Shown here piece after piece: positions 1 to 17,530 of a DNA stretch of 64,000 nt. A program made the position numbers and the translations under genes. The DNA lies in the NCBI GenBank assembly GCA_030765055.1, contig CM060952.1:79264055-79328054 (forward strand), given 5' to 3'. The notes beneath the pieces were generated by a model that worked only from the letters and a program-made list of their open reading frames with translations, had not been told where the DNA came from and ran no database searches. Positions within the stretch are counted from its first letter, which is position 1. The number at the start of each line of letters is the position of its first letter. The DNA is from Mantis religiosa. Taxonomy: Eukaryota; Arthropoda; Insecta; Mantodea; Mantidae.

Positions 1-319
1 GATGAGGCAATTGTATTACAGTCTTTTGTAAGACAATGGTGATTTCCTTAATATAATGGGTTTCAGAAGAAGAATATGATACCTGAAGAATTCTACTGGT
101 GATAAATTTTGGATTTATTGCAATGGCCCTGAAAAGAGAAGTCAATTGAATCAATGCAACAGAATGTAAACCTACAAAAAACAGCAGAATTTGCAGTGCT
201 GGTAAGATAGCTGGTAGTTTTCTGCTTTTGATTTTTTCTTCTAAAACAGATCATACTGTTGCATGTATTAGAAGATAAATATAGTACCATTACTGTTAAT
301 TGGTACACAAATGTCTGTT

Positions 320-660
320 TACCGCAAATGTCCAAAAACTTTTCTGACAATAGTCCAAAAAGGAAAAATCTGTTTACATCATGACAATGCATTGTTACAG
401 CAAAACTAACACTGAATATCTGGAGGTCAGCACCATGGTCTCTCCACCATACAGTGCATTACATCTCCTTTTGTTTCCAAAAATTGAATATAAAATTCAT
501 GAAATTATATTTTCGCATAAGATGAAGTAGTGGAACATTATAAATGTCTGGTTTCTGAAGGGCTTTAGGGAGAGTGGCATCATTACATTAAGGACTGGTT
601 TTAAAGTATTGATGTAATATTTTGAAAAACAATTATATAATTAATTTTTTTAAACTATAC
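320..660 (+). pseudogene. Degraded mariner/Tc1 transposase fragment
   Basis: In mixed frames this stretch reads a DDE-transposase-like tail: ICLHHDNALLQ (compare the HHDNA motif of mariners), then PPYSALHLLLFPKIEYKIHE, matching the usual PPYSPDLAP...LFPK pattern. Several stops and frameshifts. It lies in the CSN5 intron left of exon 3 and has no function as a gene. Boundaries are not defined. Confidence 0.5.
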
Positions 661-873
661 ACTATTGGATTTTCTAAAGATTTTCAGCAAAGCCCTTGTA
701 TACATTTACACAATATTAGCTATGATGATTATGTGAATAGGTGTAAAGAGTAAAGTATCTTCAATTTCACTGCAAATTTTAAACTTTGTTACATATTGCT
801 CCAATTGATTTTGCAAAGGAATGTGTTGACTGGTTTTACTTTCAATAATATGACTTAAAAAAATGCAGCTTAC

Positions 874-1068
874 CTTGGGGTATGTCCTAAATGCACCAAT
901 ACAAACTTTTCCAGCTGATATTGTTCGGACAGGATCTATGACTATAGCAACAAATGGCTCCTGGAAGTTCTGATTTAACATCTGAGTGGACACATCAATA
1001 CCTGACAGCCAACATCCATATCCTGGATGACTGTGATACCATCCAATAGCATTCTCAAGACGTCCAAC
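874..1068 (-). CDS. CSN5: CSN5/COPS5 coding exon 3 (JAMM catalytic core); gene continues off left edge
   Basis: Third coding exon, 195 bp (65 codons, phase 0 at both ends), with TTTAG acceptor at its upstream side and a GTAAGC donor. It carries the JAMM motif HSHPGYGCWLSGID; by counting from the ATG the zinc ligands are His143, His145 and Asp156, five residues later than in the human protein because of a slightly longer N-terminus. It ends at FRTYPK. The rest of the protein (about 150 residues in the family, with the helical C-terminal part) must lie left of the window. Together the three exons give 196 residues with no stop or frameshift, so this is very probably the functional gene. Intron 2 (1069-4864) holds an interrupted mariner. 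Confidence 0.95.
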
Positions 1069-1125
1069 CTAAAACAGAACATCAAAATTAGTGTCAATTT
1101 TTACCCATTAGACAAGGCATTAGTA

Positions 1126-3547
1126 TGAGGATCATTCAAGTCAATCCGGGACATTTTTCTTCAGGTTTAAATGGATGTCTAGACTGGAGCTTTTGTATGC
1201 AGTAGATAGTGGCACCTGGTAAACAGTGCTCATTTCCTGGGCTTCTGGATAGACCATTATTCAAGATAGCAAACAACAGTGTGAATGTACACATGGAACA
1301 GCGAGTTGTGATGAAGTTTTTACTGAATGAGGGCATAAAACCTGCTGAAATTTTAAGAAGAATGTAGGCTCAGTACAGTGATGAGACAGTCACAGTAAGA
1401 CATTTGAATGATGTAACCATTTCAAAGATGGCCATACCTCAATCACTGACGATCCTGGTCGTGGTGGATCACAGACCATGGTACTAGTCGGCCAGGATAT
1501 GAATGCACTTGAAGGAGGGCAGCACTGTTTTGTTTACTACCTGAAGCTTAGGGAACCGCGTGGAGCGAGGGGAAAGGTGATACTGGGAATGTACAGTCAC
1601 ACAATTAAAACAGTACACGCCTGCTGATGTCTTCACGTTAGTTCTCGGAAGTAGCAAGTCTGGGAATGTTTGTTTCAGGTCCTTCATCTGCTATATCCGT
1701 GTCACTGCGTCCTTTTGCTTCAATATTCATATTCTCAAAATAACATTCATCACGACTGCAGTCTTTATCGTCAGCATCGCTGCTCTCTAGACCCACGTTT
1801 ATAATTATATCTTCAATTGTTTCTTCCATTAACCCATCTCGGCGCTTAAAATCTTGCTCAATTCATTTCACTTGTCTGAATGTTTCTATCCAATCAGTTT
1901 GTGAAATTTGAGCTATGCAGCTTGTTGCCATAGCTTTCATATTACTCAAAATAATCAAAGTACTTCTTTGCTGCAATCTTTGTTTAGTTCCAGATAAAAT
2001 GAAATGTGTAGTGCTAAATTATATGTGGGGCCATTTATTCTACTAGTGATAGGTCTCATGCCTTTTCCTGTTTTGTGAATTCTCTGTAGCCCATATACTC
2101 TTGGTAATGTTGGATTATCTATACTCCTCCACAGGAGAGTAAGTCTCCGAGGGACGAGACGCAGGGGGGTTGGCGAAGGTTCCCACACCCTCCCTGGACA
2201 GGTTTATGACACCCCATGTCAGTACAGTTACAGACCATTCAAAAACATTCTGACGGCTTCTACTTTTGTGAATGAATCTTCTTTATTTTAATGTACAGAA
2301 TGAATAGGGCACATGTTTTTTTAACGGTCTGCTCTGCTGTGTAGCAGGCGTTCTCTGCCACACACATTCGCTGTCCTTGTCCCACAGCACATTCCTTACA
2401 GGGACAATCTTTGCGTTGCTATACTATAAGTTAATTTTGTGAAATTATTTTTTATTTTGCTGTCCTTTGAAGTTTTATTTGTGGTTTCAATGCAGTACTT
2501 TAACGGGTTAGTTTCTACTTTTTGGTAATTATTATCTTTGGTAATTATTGTCTTCCATCCTCTTTGTGTAATCTGCTTTCTCCAAAATTAATTTGGACAT
2601 TTGGGTGGGTTTATTTCCCTTGTTTGCTTTAGTGTAATTAACTGCTTTCTTTTTAAGGGCTTTTATAATTTGGTTATTAAAATTAACATAAGTGATGAAG
2701 TGTCAATAAACCAACTACAAATAGTTTTGCTGATTAATTTTGATGTCACTGTTACTAAATTCCTCCAATCACGCATAAACAATAATTCATGATCATTTGT
2801 TGTTCCGAAAAGTGAGTGCACGCAGGGTCCCAAATCAGCTGTCTGCTTTTGACAGACACAGAAGGGTTGAAGTTTGTAGAGAACTGAAGAACCACTATGA
2901 AAGAGAAGGCCAGGATTTTCTGAGTCGCATCTTCACGTGTGATGAAACATGGGTTCACCATTTCACCCCAAAATCCAAAAGAGCGTCGATGTAGTGAAAG
3001 CATATGAACTCACCACCTCCCAAAAAATTTTGAACAGTTGCGTCTGCTGGTAAAGTGATAGCAAATGTACTCTGGGATCAAAAGGGCATTATTCACGTTG
3101 ATTTTTACCCTATGGTGTCACTATCAACACTATGCATGATGCACATAAGAGTTTACTGAAGAAACGTCCGGGTTTGATGACTAAGGGTGTTCTCATTTTG
3201 TAAGACAATGCCAAATGATCATGAACTTGGCTGGAAGATCTTGCCCCAGAACCCCTATAGTTCTGAGTTAGCGCCAAGTGATTTCCACCTGTTTGGGTCC
3301 CTGACGGAATTCCTTGGAGGAAAACATTTCAACACTGGTGATGAAGCAAAGCATGATGTCCTACAATGGTTCCGTCAGAATTCTAAATCTTTCTACGCCA
3401 AGCATTTCAAATGTTAGTAAAATGCTGGGACAAGTGTATAGCTGTAGCTGGAGACTATATGGAAAAATAAATCCAATTTCCAAACTTTAAAATTTGTTCT
3501 TCTATTTGTTTTCAAACAAAGTCCTGTATTGACTTTAATGACCTTCG
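1126..3547 (+). mobile_element. Mariner element, inactive, split by a later insertion
   Basis: Imperfect terminal inverted repeats are seen at 1126-1160 and 3512-3547 (shared core TCATTcAAGTCAATccGGGAC on the left and its complement on the right). Inside, 1283-1480 encodes the helix-turn-helix start MEQRVVMKFLLNEGIKPAE and a DDPGRGG segment; 2797-3000 reads VSARRVPNQLSAFDRHRR ... CDETWVHHF, and 3140-3460 gives the rest of the DDE domain with stops (DNA.., SELAPSDFHLFGSL, CWDKCIAVAGDYME). Between 1490 and about 2790 unrelated DNA interrupts the reading. The element is dead: stops, frameshifts and the insertion. It sits in CSN5 intron 2. Confidence 0.75.
1490..2790 (-). mobile_element. Insertion inside mariner, containing a Penelope RT fragment
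   Basis: The stretch interrupting the mariner. On the minus strand at about 2010-2125 it encodes PTLPRVYGLQRIHKTGKGMR and PITSRINGPTYNLAL, the conserved 'fingers' block of Penelope-like reverse transcriptases (compare YGLPKIHKPNIPMRPI at 18.1 kb in this window). The flanking parts include an acidic minus-strand frame (1638-1829) that I do not recognise and AT-rich DNA at 2200-2790. Exact ends of the insertion are not resolved; it may be more than one event. Confidence 0.55.
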
Positions 3548-4864
3548 TTTTCTATCCAAAAATTTGATATTATATTTTGCAAAAGCCACATGTTTTGAAG
3601 CCTCCATATTTAAACAAATAAGAGATGTATTATTCATATGACTTTCTCTATTCACTCTTATATAAACTATTCTTACAAAAGCATATTTTTCTAATCCCTA
3701 ATGTAATCAAGAGAAACATTTGTAGAAGTGGTTTTATTACACATTGAGAACTTTTGTCCTGTAATCTTGCAGTGCACCAAGGCAGCCAAATTTTAATCTT
3801 GGTCAGGATGAATTATCTGGATAAGAGTTTTCCTCTGATATGACTTATAAACTAAAAGTAAATAAATAAATAAAAAGGCAGCCTTGATTCAATCTCATGG
3901 GACTGTATGTAGGACTTATGTTGGACAGAGTGGCATTTGGGTGGGTTTTCTCCAGTTTCTTCCAGCAACTACTCCATCATCCTCTTTCATCCATTGAACC
4001 AACATTTCATATCATCTCCTTCCTCACTCTCATACCAGGCTTTGAGCTGAACACCCATCCTGACTACTCTCTCTCTTATCCAGAGAAAGATGATGTTATG
4101 GTCTTGGGAATGATGGGTAGTTACATACACTTAATGAGATAATTTAATAGAAAGATATGTGAGTAAGGTCGCCAGACATGGGGCAATGATCAGGACCCAT
4201 ACTAGTCTAGCACCCTTCAAATGGCATGCCTTGGTAACCTTTGTCAAGTTATAGTCCTTGTTTATAAGTAACATATTTGCATACCATTTCTCAACATACT
4301 CCGAGGTATTAATTAATGTTTCATGGCTTAATAATCTAAAAAAAATAAAAAGAATATTTCAGAAGTGTTTGTTGTCACTGCAAATTTCTTATAAATTGTG
4401 TCTTTTAAGGAAATCTACAATTTTTATGCAATAAGATTTTGTTTAACTCTTACACAAGTTTAAAAAAGTAATAAAGAGAACAAAGAGAACCTCACACACT
4501 ATTCCCATAAAATTCAAGATATACATTTATTGTCATGCGAAAATCTTAAGCATATAGTATTTAAATTACATGTAACACCCATTTTTAAGAAAATAAAATA
4601 TTTTTATGTAAAGGTAATTCAAGGTGGAAGATTTTTCTGAAAACCTTTGCATGTCCTCTTGATAATGGTAAATAAAGACAAAGTTTGCATTTATCAAACA
4701 TTTCATTTTCATGATACACTGATCAAAACTCTTTTTTCTAAAAGCATGCTTTCATAAACATCTATTTCTGATGAAATTAGACATAAAATGTTTGAATAGA
4801 ATATAACACTTTTTCATTTGTATCACTATTTAAATGTTTATAAAAGAAAATGAAATGTACAAAC
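3500..4864. other. CSN5 intron 2, repeat debris
   Basis: No coding exon seen. Near 3790-3850 there is a diverged copy of the tRNA-derived SINE best seen at 14419 (shared AATCTTGGTCAGGATGA and ATCTGGATAAG.GTTTT). From about 4490 to 4810 the DNA matches the dispersed AT-rich repeat found many times right of 27 kb (AATTCAAGATATACATTTAT, TCATGCGAAAATCTTAAGCA, TTCTGATGAAATTAGAC). An AAAT run sits at 3858-3875. Confidence 0.5.
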
Positions 4865-5099
4865 CTGTTTGGCAGCCTCAATATAAGCTGTCATATATTC
4901 ATAAGCCTGGGCTTGTGCATTGACTCTGGTCTCTGTACCTTCAACAGGAAGGGCAAAAGAGTCCATCACAATCATAGTATTTGCGTCAACTTTACCCAAT
5001 AGTAGACCCATAACTTCCAGCACACCACCAGCTCTTGCATGCATTACCATCTTCAGTAATGCAAGCGCTGAGATCTTTATATCTTTGAAGAAGTGTGGA
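4865..5099 (-). CDS. CSN5: CSN5/COPS5 coding exon 2 (start of MPN/JAMM domain)
   Basis: Second coding exon, 235 bp, preceded by a CAG acceptor at 5102-5100 and followed by a GTTTGT donor. It completes the split Asp codon (residue 53) and codes for 78 further residues, with KISALALLKMVMHARAGG, LEVMGLLLGKVD and the strongly conserved segment from SFALPVEGTETRVNAQ to YIEAAKQ. Glu81 in GGVLEVMG corresponds to the conserved MPN glutamate that helps position the catalytic water in JAMM proteases. The exon ends on a complete codon, matching exon 3. No lesion is seen. The intron between exons 1 and 2 (5100-7167) contains a degenerate minisatellite. Confidence 0.95.
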
Positions 5100-5689
5100 C
5101 TGCAACATTAATTAAGTAAATATTGAAGCTAGTGACAGTGAAGCAATAAACAATAAATCAGCTGTATAGCAATTATATTTGATCATTTAATTATAAAATA
5201 AATAGAGAAGTTATTAAAGTAGTTAACTGTACCCATAGATTTAATAATATTAGAGAAAATATTTACTCTACTAGAGATTATGTTATGAGTTTTACAATAC
5301 TGCCAACTGATTCTGTCAATAAATATGTTTTACTTCCAATAGATGGCAATACCACAGCAAACAATCGACTACCTAGAGGCAGCAACAGTGACAATGCAAA
5401 TAAACCATGAGTGAACAAGGAAAATGCTTAAGTTCTAATTGATAGATTATGAAACATGTCCTATTGCTTTTGAATATATTAAAAAAGATAGGAAAATAAT
5501 TAAACTATGGTTCCAAAATCAAGTTTTCCCTAAAGATACCACTCTGCAGCCCTTCATATGTTTTGCAATTCAGACGCAGTGTTACCATAAGACTACCAAA
5601 CACTGCCAAAAAGTTTGTTGCATAACCATAAGATTGACGGTGTCAACCATTACAAAGAATAGCCAAAAAGTCAAGGGTTCTGGGCCATA

Positions 5690-6300
5690 AAACATTGCCG
5701 AATGATTGAGAGTCTTAAACCACAAAGCACAGCTGAGGAATTGAAAGTCCTAAGCCAAAAAGCTTAACCAAGGAACTGAAGGTCTTAAGCCTAAAAGCAT
5801 AGGGGAGACATTGATGGTTCTAAGCTGCAAAGTGCAGCTGAGGGTTTGAAGGTCCTTAGCCACAAACCGTAGCTGAGTGAGTGAGGGTCCTAAGCTCAAA
5901 GCATAGATGAATGATCGAGGGTCCTAAACCACAAAACTTAACCAAGGGATTGAATGTCCTAAGCCACAAAGTAAGCCAAAGGATTGAAGGTCCTAAGTCA
6001 TAAAGTACAGATGAGTGACTGAGAGCCCTAAACCACAAAACTTAACCAAGGAACTGAAGGTCCTAAGCCAAAAAGCAAGCTGAGGAGTTGAAGGTCCTAA
6101 GCAACAAAGCATAGATGAGTGATAGAGGGTCCTAAACCACAAAGCAAGCTGAGGAGTTGAAGGTCCTAAGCCTCAAAGCATAGATGAGTGGGTCCCATAC
6201 CATAAAATTTAACCAAGGGATTGAAGGTCCTAAGCCTCTAAGCACAGACGAGAGATTGAAGGTTCTAAGCTGCAAAGGATAGCCAAAGGATGTTTTCATA
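5690..6300. repeat. Degenerate minisatellite, 34-35 bp unit
   Basis: About 18 diverged tandem copies in CSN5 intron 1. The recurring core GAAGGTCCTAAGCCACAAAG appears at spacing 34 or 35 bp (for example starting near 5883, 5917, 5952, 5986, 6021, 6056, 6090, 6125, 6159). Neighbouring units alternate between forms with AAGCATAGATGAGTGA and AACTTAACCAAGGGA, suggesting a higher-order repeat of two to three units. No coding role. Confidence 0.9.
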
Positions 6301-7167
6301 ACTACGAAGCAAAGCAGTTATGGCACAGCTGCAAAACAACACAGCATAACCATAAGAGCAGTGAATCTAAAGCCCATGATCCAGGAATCTAGTGGCTGAA
6401 GGTACACCTTCCACAGGTTTATGACTTGAGGGAACCTTGATTTACCCACAGTGCTGTTAAGGGTATGAGCTTTCCCTGGGTCCTTAATTTGGGTACACCT
6501 CAAGAAAAAAATGTCAAATTTCAAGTAGTGAGCAAGAGGCAGTGTTAGTGTTGAAGGTTCAGAAATGAGTTTGTCATTCTTCTGATGTAATAAACATGTG
6601 CTGGAATGCAAACAGTGAGTTTATGTTACAAATGTTTTACTGATGTCATAAAGAGTATGGTTAGCCTTTGAAAAAAATCTTGTGATTAGTAAAAGGAGGC
6701 TGGTAGAGTGCATTGTTATTCAGGGGAAAATGCATCTAAAGAGCATGGAACATTGTGCAATTAAATCTCAATCAATGAAACCAATACAAAAGAAAAATTA
6801 TGCTGCTAAACAATAGGAAGTATAGTGGCGGGTCAATTAGGAAATTAAGGTGGAAAAGGGGGGCTAAGAGTACAAGGCGAGTTGGAAAGTAAAGAAATTT
6901 TCTTTGAAACATGTCTTCTGTACATTGTCAAAACATTTTGCTAGTTTTTATTGAACTTTGGGCACATACTTACATATGTATATTGTGTATTTTCTGACCA
7001 AAAGTATTTCTTTGTATTGTTGCCTATCTTTGGAAGTAAGTCTCACTCAAATTATAATTCATGTATTTTACTTTTGTCATCTTTCTGCTTTCCATTCTCA
7101 GTTATTGTGAACCACCTTAACATACATATCTTCATTAGTATACTAATAGGCAAAACTTGGAACTTAC

Positions 7168-7325
7168 TCCTTCTCCCAAGGTTTGGCTGCTAGTATATCT
7201 TGTTGCTGTTTGCGGTCATATCGGTATATCTCGTCAACACTACTGATTGTCTCTATGTTGTTTGCCATCTCCCATGTTCGCTGAGCAATGGATGACTGGC
7301 CTTCTGCAGCAGAACCACTTGCCAT
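7168..7325 (-). CDS. CSN5: CSN5/COPS5 coding exon 1 (COP9 signalosome subunit 5)
   Basis: First coding exon of the catalytic subunit of the COP9 signalosome, the complex that removes NEDD8 from cullins and so controls cullin-RING ubiquitin ligases. The ATG is at 7323-7325 in a good context (CAACATGG). The exon gives 52 residues beginning MASGSAAEG, followed by the family-typical stretch with WEMANNIE, DEIYRYDRKQQQ and ILAAKPW, and ends with two bases of a split Asp codon before a GTAAGT donor (7167-7162). Exon phase matches the next exon exactly. The start is chosen because it is the only in-frame ATG that gives the normal short N-terminus of the family. The GT tract begins about 280 bp upstream. 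Domain identity is by recognition of the conserved protein, not a search; confidence is high because three exons join in frame. Confidence 0.95.
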
Positions 7326-7605
7326 GTTGTCAGTATTCTGTTAACACTGATGGAAACTTATTACTGTACCTATCTCTTTGAAAAACAGATCTCTATTAGG
7401 ACAATAAACATCTATAAAAAGTAACCTTCCACATGACAGAACATGAATAAATTTCTCAATAACAGAAAATGTTGTGTTTCCCAACTTCTCAACACAAATC
7501 TTTAAACTTATTTTAACGTAAATGTCATCCATTTGTTCAATGTTGCATTTCTCAAAGTGGTTTAATTCTGACTGCAGAATGTGTATATTCAGTGAATCAT
7601 TTTCC

Positions 7606-14250
<6,645 letters not shown>

Positions 14251-14308
14251 ATGTCGTATATATGCTACATTTGGCCTTACCTACTCAAGCTAAAACACTC
14301 TAATACCT

Positions 14309-14805
14309 TGTAACTGTAGTGTTTCCGAGTGTAAATATAATTATACTAAAGATGGGTCATTAATATTGACATTCAAATTTCCAGAAGATAAAGATTAAGA
14401 GAAAAATTGATCCGAGCTAGCCCGCCTCGGTAGCGTAGATGGTAGCGTGTGTGCCTCACGTTCAAGAGGTCCCGAGTTCGAATCTCGGTCAGGGTGAGTT
14501 ACCTGGATAAGGGTTTTTCCGGGGTTTTCCCTTATCCTGATAGACGAATGTCGGGTAACTCTAAGCTCCATGGAGCCCGGACTCATTTGAGCATCATTTC
14601 ACCCAATTCACTCATCGTCCGTAAATTGCAACAACAACAACAACAAATCGTGAGCTCTTTACACCATTGACACATTAAGCTGTATGCATACAGCACTTTG
14701 CTGCAGATTTTGTTATAAGAGAAGATACATGCCCTTGTGTCGATGGTTCTTTTATAACAGTTCAAAGGAAAAATATTAAACCGCAGAATGGAGCATTGCC
14801 GACTT
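14309..14805 (+). pseudogene. THAP domain relic split by a SINE
   Basis: Two halves of a THAP zinc-finger (C2CH DNA-binding domain) flank a SINE. Left half 14309-14395 reads CNCSVSECKYNYTKDGS then LTFKFPED, matching the opening CxxxxC and the FKFP signature, and meets a TAA at 14396. Right half about 14682-14805 reads VCIQHFAADFVIREDT, then LITVQ-like text and KPQNGALPTFF, matching the ligand Cys-x2-His-Phe and the closing AVPT motif. The middle (AxxW region) is lost. The remainder is either a P-element-like transposon or a retired THAP gene; the copy at 41.8 kb favours a transposon. Confidence 0.6.
14419..14648 (+). mobile_element. tRNA-derived SINE (family A), near full length
   Basis: Begins GCCCGCCTCGGTAGCGTAG, with an A-box-like GGTAGCGTAGATGGTAG and a B box GAGTTCGAATCTC, followed by the body GGTGAGTTACCTGGATAAGG and a (CAA)n tail at 14629-14646. 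Flanks show a weak repeat ATCCGAGCT / ATCGTGAGCT that may be the target-site duplication. The same family occurs truncated at 57149-57241 and diverged near 3790. Confidence 0.85.
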
Positions 14806-15080
14806 TTTTTTTTTTTTTTTTTTCAAAATCAACTCTCATATTTACCAAAACAGTTACCTCCTAAAAGAAAGGATCCCACTGAGTGTGTGAACCAAGTTTA
14901 TTCCGTTAGCAGCAACAATTTGAAGAATGTAATGAAAGAGACAATATAAGTGGATACTGTGAGTTAATAGATAAGTTGAAACGTAGAGAAGTGGGTCCTT
15001 TCATTTTAATAAGCAGGCCTGACAGTGATTATTTTTCACTATCTTAAGTGGATGACACTTGTGTTACTGAATCGCTAAAA

Positions 15081-15110
15081 GTGTGTGTGTGTGTGTGTGT
15101 GCGTGTGCGT

Positions 15111-15142
<32 letters not shown>

Positions 15143-15200
15143 GTGCGTGTGTGTGTGTGTGCGCGTGCGTGTGTGCGTGCGTGGGTAGGTGGGTGGGTAG
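15081..15200. repeat. Imperfect (GT)n/(GC)n microsatellite with GGTGGGTA tail
   Basis: GT-rich tract with interspersed GC steps from 15081, ending in GTGGGTAGGTGGGTGGGTAG. Preceded at 14804-14823 by a poly(T) run. Confidence 0.9.
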
Positions 15201-15559
15201 GTAATGCTCAGGTATTTAGCAAAAAGGCCATTCTACTTCTTCACTCCCAATATTTTGAGGTCAAGTCTAGATAGTTTTTAAGTTGTTCACAGATTGATAG
15301 AAGTTCCAAATTCATTTCCTCTTCCTTGTTGCATAACTGATAATTTGGAGACCAAAGGTGAGTGCATATATTAAAATCATGCCATCTATCTTAGTGCATG
15401 TATTTCACAATTATTTAGAAGTTCCCAGGAAACAGTTTCAATTGTGTTTGGGTGAGGAATTGATGTGTGATAAGTAGATGAAATTTGACTACCTGCTAAG
15501 CCATATCACAGCATATAAAGTTAAAGATGAGAGTACTAATGATAAACTTTCATTGTTTC

Positions 15560-16110
15560 TGAGTTGGTTTGAGAATACTGATCTTAGCAGTCCTGAATAC
15601 AAAACAAAACTGAAATTGGTGTTCCTAAGAAGACCCTGATGAGTCCTTTTAGATGATGAACTTTAGGATACTGACTCTGCAATTCCTCCGTAACTGGGTG
15701 TAAGGCGTGTGCTAGACATGTTACACACACCATTTTCAAGTAAATAGTTTGAAGAGAATAAGCAGGTTTTATCATATATGATGCAGCATCAGACAACAAA
15801 GTTACGTTGTCATGTTGAATGCCATTGGGACGTATTAAAACCAAAGATCTGTCAAACACTTTGCTAATTGTTGAAGAATTACTTTATCCAACTGTTCACA
15901 ACTGTTATTAGGAATTGTTCTCCTGGACGGTCCTTTACCATTGTGCACACCACCACATTTGCCATATAACGACCTAGAGAGTCCGTAGCTTCATCTATGC
16001 TTACACAAATATTTTTTGTCTGATTTCTTGTATTGGTTTCTGGTAGCATTTACTCACCTAATTCTTCCTTAAAGTTGAAGAGTCCGATATAGACTTTCCA
16101 GTATGTTTTT
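15560..16110 (-). pseudogene. hAT-type (DUF659-like) transposase fragment
   Basis: Minus strand reads KNICVSIDEATDSLGRYMAN at about 15968-16020 and then, after lesions, LVLIRPNGIQHDNVTLLSDA, the segment SYMIKPAYSLQTIYLKMV and CLAHALHPVTEELQSQYP. DE-TDS-GRY and CxxHAL(H/N) are hallmarks of hAT-like transposases of the DUF659 type. Stops and a frameshift separate the blocks, and the dimerisation tail is missing. A smaller relic of a similar element lies at 33640-33800. Confidence 0.7.
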
Positions 16111-16199
16111 CTAGAAAAGCGTGTAGCTTTGGACTACTCACTTTGTTTAAAGGAATATCAACACAAATGAATACTCATCTCTCCTGCAGCTACTATTGT

Positions 16200-16620
16200 A
16201 AACTTCCTTCCAGTTTCAATCACCTTATTCACCGCCTCAGGGAGTACGATCTTGACCAAGGAGAGAAATACAAAAGACCCAGACTTGTGCTCGGACCACC
16301 ATAAACCTCTTATAGCCGTAAATCTAACCCCATAAAAATCTTATTCTCTTACATAACCGTATCATAATATAATAACGTAATCACCATCTACCCATCCCTT
16401 AATAAAAAAGCCATCCCTATGCCAGTAAGGGACGGAGTCCTGGTATGGCAATAGTCGAAGGACCCTCCTTTGTGGAGGAGGATTCTCCTTCAACAACCCC
16501 ATGACTGTGTGTGAAATTCATTAGCCAATCACTCCAAATAGCAGAATATGTGTATCAGCCGTTCACTATGTTTTGTGTAGATATTTAATGTTTTGCACAG
16601 TGTGATAAACAGCGTAAACA
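16200..16620. other. Unassigned stretch with a short hairpin
   Basis: Contains CCCTCCTTTGTGGAGGAGG-like self-complementary text at about 16466-16492 and otherwise no recognisable coding. It may be the 3' end of another retroelement, but nothing decides this. Confidence 0.3.
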
Positions 16621-16721
16621 GTTATTAATTTTTAGATGAGTCGTATTTATTACACATCTGCTTCACTTTCATACCTATTTTGAGGACATGTTTCGCAAAT
16701 CATCGTTTGCATCTTCGGCTC

Positions 16722-17530
16722 TTATGCGACTAAAGCTTGATCCAGTAGTGTGGGTAATTCGGGGTTGCTGCTGCCATCTGTTGATTTAGTGATGAACTTA
16801 AATGTGGGATTCTCTTCTGGCGGGATTTCAAAGTTCATTAGTTGGTTTTTATGTTTTTCTATGTATATTCTCTCCCATATGACGAGTTCACTATGTTTTT
16901 GCATGTATTTTAGTAATTCTGTGCTATCTTCAATTTCATGATTTTCAGACCAGAAATGAGCTGCTATTGCGGACTTATCAATATTTTTGTATCTTAAGTG
17001 CCTGAAGTGTTCTTTCTTTCTAGTGCCTATGTTTCTTTTTGTCCTCCCTATGTAAATTTTTTCACAGTCTTTACACTTAATCTTGTAAATGCCTGACTTT
17101 TCCTCTGGTTTTATCTTATCAGTATTATTACTGTGAAGTAGGTTTTTAATGTTGTAATTGTTTTTTGGTGCCAATGTTATATTGTATTTCTTGAATATTT
17201 TTTGGAACTTTTTTGTGGCCCAGGGGTGGTAAGTAAATTTAGCAAATCTAATTTCTTGTTTTATAGGTGTGAGAGCTGTGATCTGTTTTAATCTCTTTTG
17301 AAGTTTGAATGATTTTAGTTTTTTATCTACAAGGTTTTTTCCATATCCATTTTTAATTGCAGTTTTTAAGATTTGATGGTATTCGTTTTGATATTCTTGC
17401 TCGCTGAGGGGTAGATTTACTAATCTGTGTGTGAGACTGTTGATGGTTGCATGTTTGTGTGGAATTGGCTTGAAACTATTTGCTTTGATGTAATTATCTA
17501 TGTGTGTTGCTTTTCTAGGGATACCAAATT
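16722..17530 (-). pseudogene. Penelope-like GIY-YIG endonuclease part
   Basis: Continuation of the element's protein in the shifted frame. After a linker it reads SGIYKIKCKDCEKIYIGRTK, the GIY...YIG signature, then TRKKEHFRHLRY and the segment AIAAHFWSENHEI. It ends DQALVA before TAA. The frame appears open from the shift point to the stop. GIY-YIG in Penelope-like elements nicks target DNA for integration. Confidence 0.85.

Noticed and set aside
5690..6300. CCTAA-type words as internal telomeric (TTAGG)n repeat
   Set aside because: The word occurs once per 34-35 bp unit, never in tandem.
16640..16720. Hammerhead ribozyme core suggested by GATGA...CGAAAC in the Penelope-like tail
   Set aside because: Such ribozymes occur in some Penelope-like elements, but here the space for stem II is only a few bases and the preceding CU is absent, so the core is not met.
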